From: an uncultured Clostridia bacterium
GTDB taxonomy: Bacteria; Bacillota; Clostridia; Christensenellales; CAG-917
Length of the DNA stretch: 39,642 bases
Direction: 5' to 3'
Assembly: GCA_947589395.1 (NCBI GenBank)
Contig: CANQAA010000004.1
Coordinates: 1-39,642, forward strand
In this document: one piece after another, positions 36,607-39,642 of the stretch
Position numbering within the stretch: the stretch's first letter is position 1
Layout: every line of letters starts with the position of its first letter
The notes under the pieces: model-generated
What the model saw: only the letters and a program-made list of their open reading frames with translations
Told to the model about the DNA's origin: nothing
Databases searched by the model: none
Program-made: the position numbers and the translations under genes

Positions 36607-37059
36607 TCATCTTTTGCGCTTTTTTTCGAAAAATTCCGAGAGGAGGAGGGCGCATTCCTCTTTCATATATCCCCCGCTCACTTTCACGTCGTGATTGAAA
36701 AGTCCCGCCTCAAAGAGGTTCACTTTGCTTCCCGCCGCGCCCGCTTTTTGATCGTACGCGCCAAAGTAGAGGCTGTCTATTCGGGAGTTGATCATCGCCC
36801 CCGCGCACATCGCACACGGCTCGAGAGTGCAATATAGCTCGCACCCTTCAAGCCACCAATTTCCGACCGCCTTCGTCGCGCCCTCTATCGCCACTATCTC
36901 CGCATGTCTTGTCGCGCAGCCTTCTCTCTCCTTTTGATTTTCGCCGACGGAGATGACTTTGCCGTCCTTGACGATGACTGCGCCGACGGGCACTTCGTCG
37001 CGCTTCGCGCACTCTTTTGCGAGCTCGATCGCTCTTTTCATAAACTCTTCTTGAAACAT
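36607..37059 (-). CDS. tadA: tRNA adenosine(34) deaminase
   Basis: A 150-residue zinc deaminase that converts A34 of tRNA-Arg(ACG) to inosine so that it reads three arginine codons. The zinc and proton-transfer residues are H52-A-E54 and P-C82-x-x-C85 (PCAMC), with EVPVGAVIV and the C-terminal YMKEECALLLSEFF typical of TadA. The length is normal. The ribosome binding site is weak (AAAGAGCGGA); a second ATG seven codons in, behind AAGAAGAG, is an alternative start. It is 48 nt after rlmH in the same direction. Confidence 0.93.
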   Translation of the reverse strand: MFQEEFMKRAIELAKECAKRDEVPVGAVIVKDGKVISVGENQKEREGCATRHAEIVAIEGATKAVGNWWLEGCELYCTLEPCAMCAGAMINSRIDSLYFGAYDQKAGAAGSKVNLFEAGLFNHDVKVSGGYMKEECALLLSEFFEKKRKR

Positions 37060-37107
37060 ATTCCGCTCTTTATATGCCGTTTTTGATGATATAAACTCCT
37101 TGTTTTG

Positions 37108-37566
37108 TCACTTGTGATATTTTGCTCCCGCGTTTATCGAAAACGCCCGATAGATTTGCTCAAGCAACATCACCCTGAAAAGTTGATGGGGAAATGTCGC
37201 CTTTGAAAAGGACAAAACTTTGTCCGCGTCTCTCCTCACGCTCTCGTCAAGCCCGTTGCTTCCGCCGATCAAAAACGAGATCTCGCTCTCGCCACGCGTT
37301 GCGCGCTCCTTGAAAAACGTTGCAAATTGCTCGCTGCTCATCTGCTCGCCGCGCATATCGAGGGCGATCGTGTAGCCCTTTGCCGCGCGCTTTAGCTCCT
37401 CGCTTTCTATCTCCACTTGCTCGGCGACAGTCTTTGAAGGCGGAGCTTCGCCAAGCTCGACGACTTTGACGTCCGCAAAGCGGGTGAGGCGCTTGAGATA
37501 TTCCTTGCAAGCGGCAACGAGGTAGTCCTCTTTGAGCTTTCCTATCGCGATCACGTTCACTTTCAT
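37108..37566 (-). CDS. rlmH: 23S rRNA (pseudouridine1915-N3)-methyltransferase
   Basis: A 152-residue SPOUT methyltransferase that modifies helix 69 of 23S rRNA. The trefoil-knot signature is FLIGGSNGLDESV and the C-terminus is LLEQIYRAFSINAGAKYHK, close to the invariant RlmH ending. ALDMRGEQMSSE is the conserved middle segment. ATG at 37566 overlaps the stop of the upstream protease gene as ATGA, so translation is coupled; the frame reaches five codons further but without support. Confidence 0.95.
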   Translation of the reverse strand: MKVNVIAIGKLKEDYLVAACKEYLKRLTRFADVKVVELGEAPPSKTVAEQVEIESEELKRAAKGYTIALDMRGEQMSSEQFATFFKERATRGESEISFLIGGSNGLDESVRRDADKVLSFSKATFPHQLFRVMLLEQIYRAFSINAGAKYHK

Positions 37567-38516
37567 CGCGTGAGCCCCCAAATCAAGCTGAACACCGTAG
37601 CTCCAACTCCCACCGCGACTGTCGCGATGAAGGGCGCGTCCTTATACAGCGGTCTTTTGTCCTTTGGCGAGTCGAACGCGGGACCCGAAACGTTGCCGTC
37701 CTTCAGAGCCTGTTTTCTTAGCGCGATCATGATGAGCGCGACAAGCGCCGCCGCCGCGACGAAAGCCAACGCCGAGACTATCCTTCCCGTCGAAGTGCCG
37801 TCAAGCCAGTCCGCCGCTACGTTCATAAAGGATAGCGGGCCGCCGTTTTGCGCGACGTATTCGGACACGCACGAGTACGCGTTGTTCAAAAAGTGGATGA
37901 ATATGCCGGGAAACACGCTGCCCGTATAATACATCGCGAGCGCCATCACCAACCCGTCCGTGAACGTGTAGCCCGTCTGCACTATGTTTTGATGCATCAA
38001 AGAAAAGAGAAGCGCCGACACGAAGCAGAACTTGTAGCCGAGCTCCCTGTAGCCCGCGTATATCAAGCCCCTGTGAGCTATCTCCTCGAATATGCTCGGA
38101 AGAAGCGCGACGAGCGCCAATTGCTTAAACAGAACTGCGATCGAGGAATAGTCCGTAGGCGACGAGACGTGCGTGAAGCCCAAGATCACGAGCATGAGTT
38201 GCCAGACGTACGACACGCCGCTGCCGACGATTATCATGCACACGGCAAGCGGCAAAATGAGTAGCGCGGACTTTGGCCTCACTCTTTTCACGCCGAAGTC
38301 TAAGGCGAGCTTCCTCACCCCTCCCCTGTTTGTCAGCGCGTAAAGCGAGATGGGCAAGAGCCCGAATATGACGATCTGCACGATACAGGAGAAAAACGCG
38401 TCCGCGTCGGCAATATTAAGCGCCGAGTACACGTCGAGCGCGCTTGCGATCCTGAGCAGCAGCGTCATCATGACCACCGCAAAATAGATGTAGCCAACTT
38501 TATATCGTTTTGTCAT
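37563..38516 (-). CDS. CPBP-family intramembrane metalloprotease (second)
   Basis: A 317-residue multi-spanning membrane protein. The CPBP/Abi motifs are E144-E145-x3-R149 (EEIAHR), SLMHQN with H175 and HFLNN with a histidine near 213, which together bind a metal in the membrane. Family members include prenyl-protein-type CAAX proteases and bacteriocin-immunity proteins; the substrate here is unknown. Its start lies 1 nt after the stop of a second CPBP gene, and its own end overlaps rlmH. Confidence 0.88.
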   Translation of the reverse strand: MTKRYKVGYIYFAVVMMTLLLRIASALDVYSALNIADADAFFSCIVQIVIFGLLPISLYALTNRGGVRKLALDFGVKRVRPKSALLILPLAVCMIIVGSGVSYVWQLMLVILGFTHVSSPTDYSSIAVLFKQLALVALLPSIFEEIAHRGLIYAGYRELGYKFCFVSALLFSLMHQNIVQTGYTFTDGLVMALAMYYTGSVFPGIFIHFLNNAYSCVSEYVAQNGGPLSFMNVAADWLDGTSTGRIVSALAFVAAAALVALIMIALRKQALKDGNVSGPAFDSPKDKRPLYKDAPFIATVAVGVGATVFSLIWGLTR

Positions 38517-38517
38517 A

Positions 38518-39600
38518 TCAGATCATATTGACGATGAAGGCGTAAAGCCAATATACGACGAGCAGTCCGAGCGAGAGATACACGCCCCACATGGGCTGAG
38601 ACTTGCCGATATACTCCACTCCGCTCACGTTGAACAGTTCCCCGAACGTGCGACGAAGCCCCTTGAGGGTGAAAAGCGAACCGAAAAAGGCGAAAAACTC
38701 CTTTGCAGGGTTGGGCTTTTGAATGTACGAATCCTCCGTCAGCCTTATCGAAAACTCGTCGTAGTCTATGCCGCCGCTCACCACTCTAAGTCCTTTTCCG
38801 CGCATTTTGTAGAGAACAAAAAAGCATAGGATCAACAAAAATAAGCCTATGACCACGCTCGCCGCTCCCGTCAGCCAATTGAAGTAGCCGAGCTTCATAA
38901 TGAGAGCGTCCACTTGAGGCAGATACGCCGTGAGGGTGACGCTGATGAAGTTGTTGAAAAAATGCACGACGACCGCCGCCCATATCGACCCCGTCAGATA
39001 CAGCGTGATCGCAAGCACGACCCCGAGCCCGAATTGATGCACCGTCTGCAAGGGATTGCCGTGCATAAGACTGAAAAAGAGCGCGGACATGAATATCCCA
39101 AACGCCGCCCCTCTCGTTGAAAGGCCGCTCAAGGTCATGCCTCTTAGCAGCAACTCCTCGCCGAGCGCGGGCAGAAGCCCCAAGAGGAAGAGCGCCAAAA
39201 AGTAGCTTCCGACGTTTCCGAACGCGGGCATGCTCGCGCTCGCGCCGTGATAGCCGATGATCCCCAAAAAGCTGCTCCAAAGGTTTGCAAAGGGCAAAAA
39301 CGTCATGATCGCGGCGACGCTTATCACAGGCAAAAGTAGCACCTGCTTTGGGTTTTTCGGAGCGTTCACGCGCGCAATGTATCTCAGATCAAGCCTTCTT
39401 GCCTTTGAATAGACGAGCACGACGGCGACGAAGCCAACCTGCATGAGGGGATAGCCTATCCAGCTATAGAGCGACATTCCGTCAAAATAGGTCGCAGATA
39501 GCGAGCGAATGAGGGACAAAAAAAGCGCGAGCACGCTGCTTGCGCACACTCCCAAAAGCAATATAGACGAGCTCTCGCCCGCGCCAAGCGTCCTTCTCAT
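38518..39600 (-). CDS. CPBP-family intramembrane metalloprotease (first)
   Basis: A 360-residue membrane protein with about eight hydrophobic segments. It carries E148-E149-x3-R153 (EELLLRG), SLMHGN with H180 and HFFNNF, the three CPBP motifs. A cytoplasmic stretch (about 260-320) separates the core from a last membrane span near the C-terminus, a part that its downstream paralogue lacks. GCGAGG lies about 10 nt before ATG. It opens the visible part of the CPBP-CPBP-rlmH-tadA operon; the promoter is beyond or at the window edge. Confidence 0.88.
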   Translation of the reverse strand: MRRTLGAGESSSILLLGVCASSVLALFLSLIRSLSATYFDGMSLYSWIGYPLMQVGFVAVVLVYSKARRLDLRYIARVNAPKNPKQVLLLPVISVAAIMTFLPFANLWSSFLGIIGYHGASASMPAFGNVGSYFLALFLLGLLPALGEELLLRGMTLSGLSTRGAAFGIFMSALFFSLMHGNPLQTVHQFGLGVVLAITLYLTGSIWAAVVVHFFNNFISVTLTAYLPQVDALIMKLGYFNWLTGAASVVIGLFLLILCFFVLYKMRGKGLRVVSGGIDYDEFSIRLTEDSYIQKPNPAKEFFAFFGSLFTLKGLRRTFGELFNVSGVEYIGKSQPMWGVYLSLGLLVVYWLYAFIVNMI

Positions 39601-39642
39601 ATCTCAAAAACCTCGCTTCTTCTTCCTTGATGAGCCAAACTC

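Overview
The window looks like a chromosomal segment of an anaerobic Gram-positive bacterium, most likely an uncultured gut-type member of the Clostridia (Bacillota). The grounds are strong AGGAGG-type ribosome binding sites on most genes, a single-chain pyruvate:ferredoxin oxidoreductase, a split transketolase, a YesM/YesN-type two-component pair, CUT1 sugar ABC genes, an AmaP/Asp23-like protein and the greA-lysS gene pair. No rRNA or tRNA gene was recognised. The species assignment is inference.

Left end (1-2.7 kb): two paralogous zinc-ribbon membrane proteins flank a YjjG-like HAD phosphatase and a broken gene. The broken gene (633-1285, minus) resembles ToxN/AbiQ-type type III toxins. It is preceded by its own consensus promoter, a short RNA that can fold as an H-type pseudoknot, and a terminator, which is the layout of a type III toxin-antitoxin locus.

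2.7-4.5 kb: a two-gene split transketolase with its own promoter.

4.7-26.9 kb: one large carbohydrate-use locus, nearly all on the minus strand. The first operon (13089 down to 4706) encodes a sugar-binding lipoprotein, two ABC permeases, two different GH65 disaccharide phosphorylases and beta-phosphoglucomutase. This is a complete route from import, through beta-glucose-1-phosphate, to glucose-6-phosphate. A second set (26861 down to 17537) encodes an oversized MalK-type ATPase, two secreted beta-helix hydrolases with GH28/GH49 features, and a large membrane-anchored protein with repeated binding-type modules. Between them lie a YesN-type response regulator, a YesM-type histidine kinase and, facing the other way, a sensor protein that has no kinase domain. 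Three promoters of the locus (substrate-binding protein, ATPase, second hydrolase) carry pairs of a GCAGTTT-type 10-mer spaced 20 bp apart, just upstream of weak -35 boxes. They look like one regulon, probably run by the YesN-like regulator.

27.2-28.4 kb: a lone intact tyrosine recombinase followed by 36-38 bp tandem repeats. 28.4-39.6 kb: housekeeping genes, namely pyruvate:ferredoxin oxidoreductase, ispE, the amaP-like-greA-lysS operon, and a CPBP-CPBP-rlmH-tadA operon. A 48-bp imperfect tandem repeat lies between ispE and lysS and resembles the sequence next to the recombinase.

A recurring feature is promoters placed so that the start codon falls at the expected transcription start. Four genes (HAD phosphatase, kinase-less sensor, response regulator, ispE) have exactly 6 nt between the -10 box and ATG, and three of them have no usable ribosome binding site. 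This suggests leaderless mRNAs.
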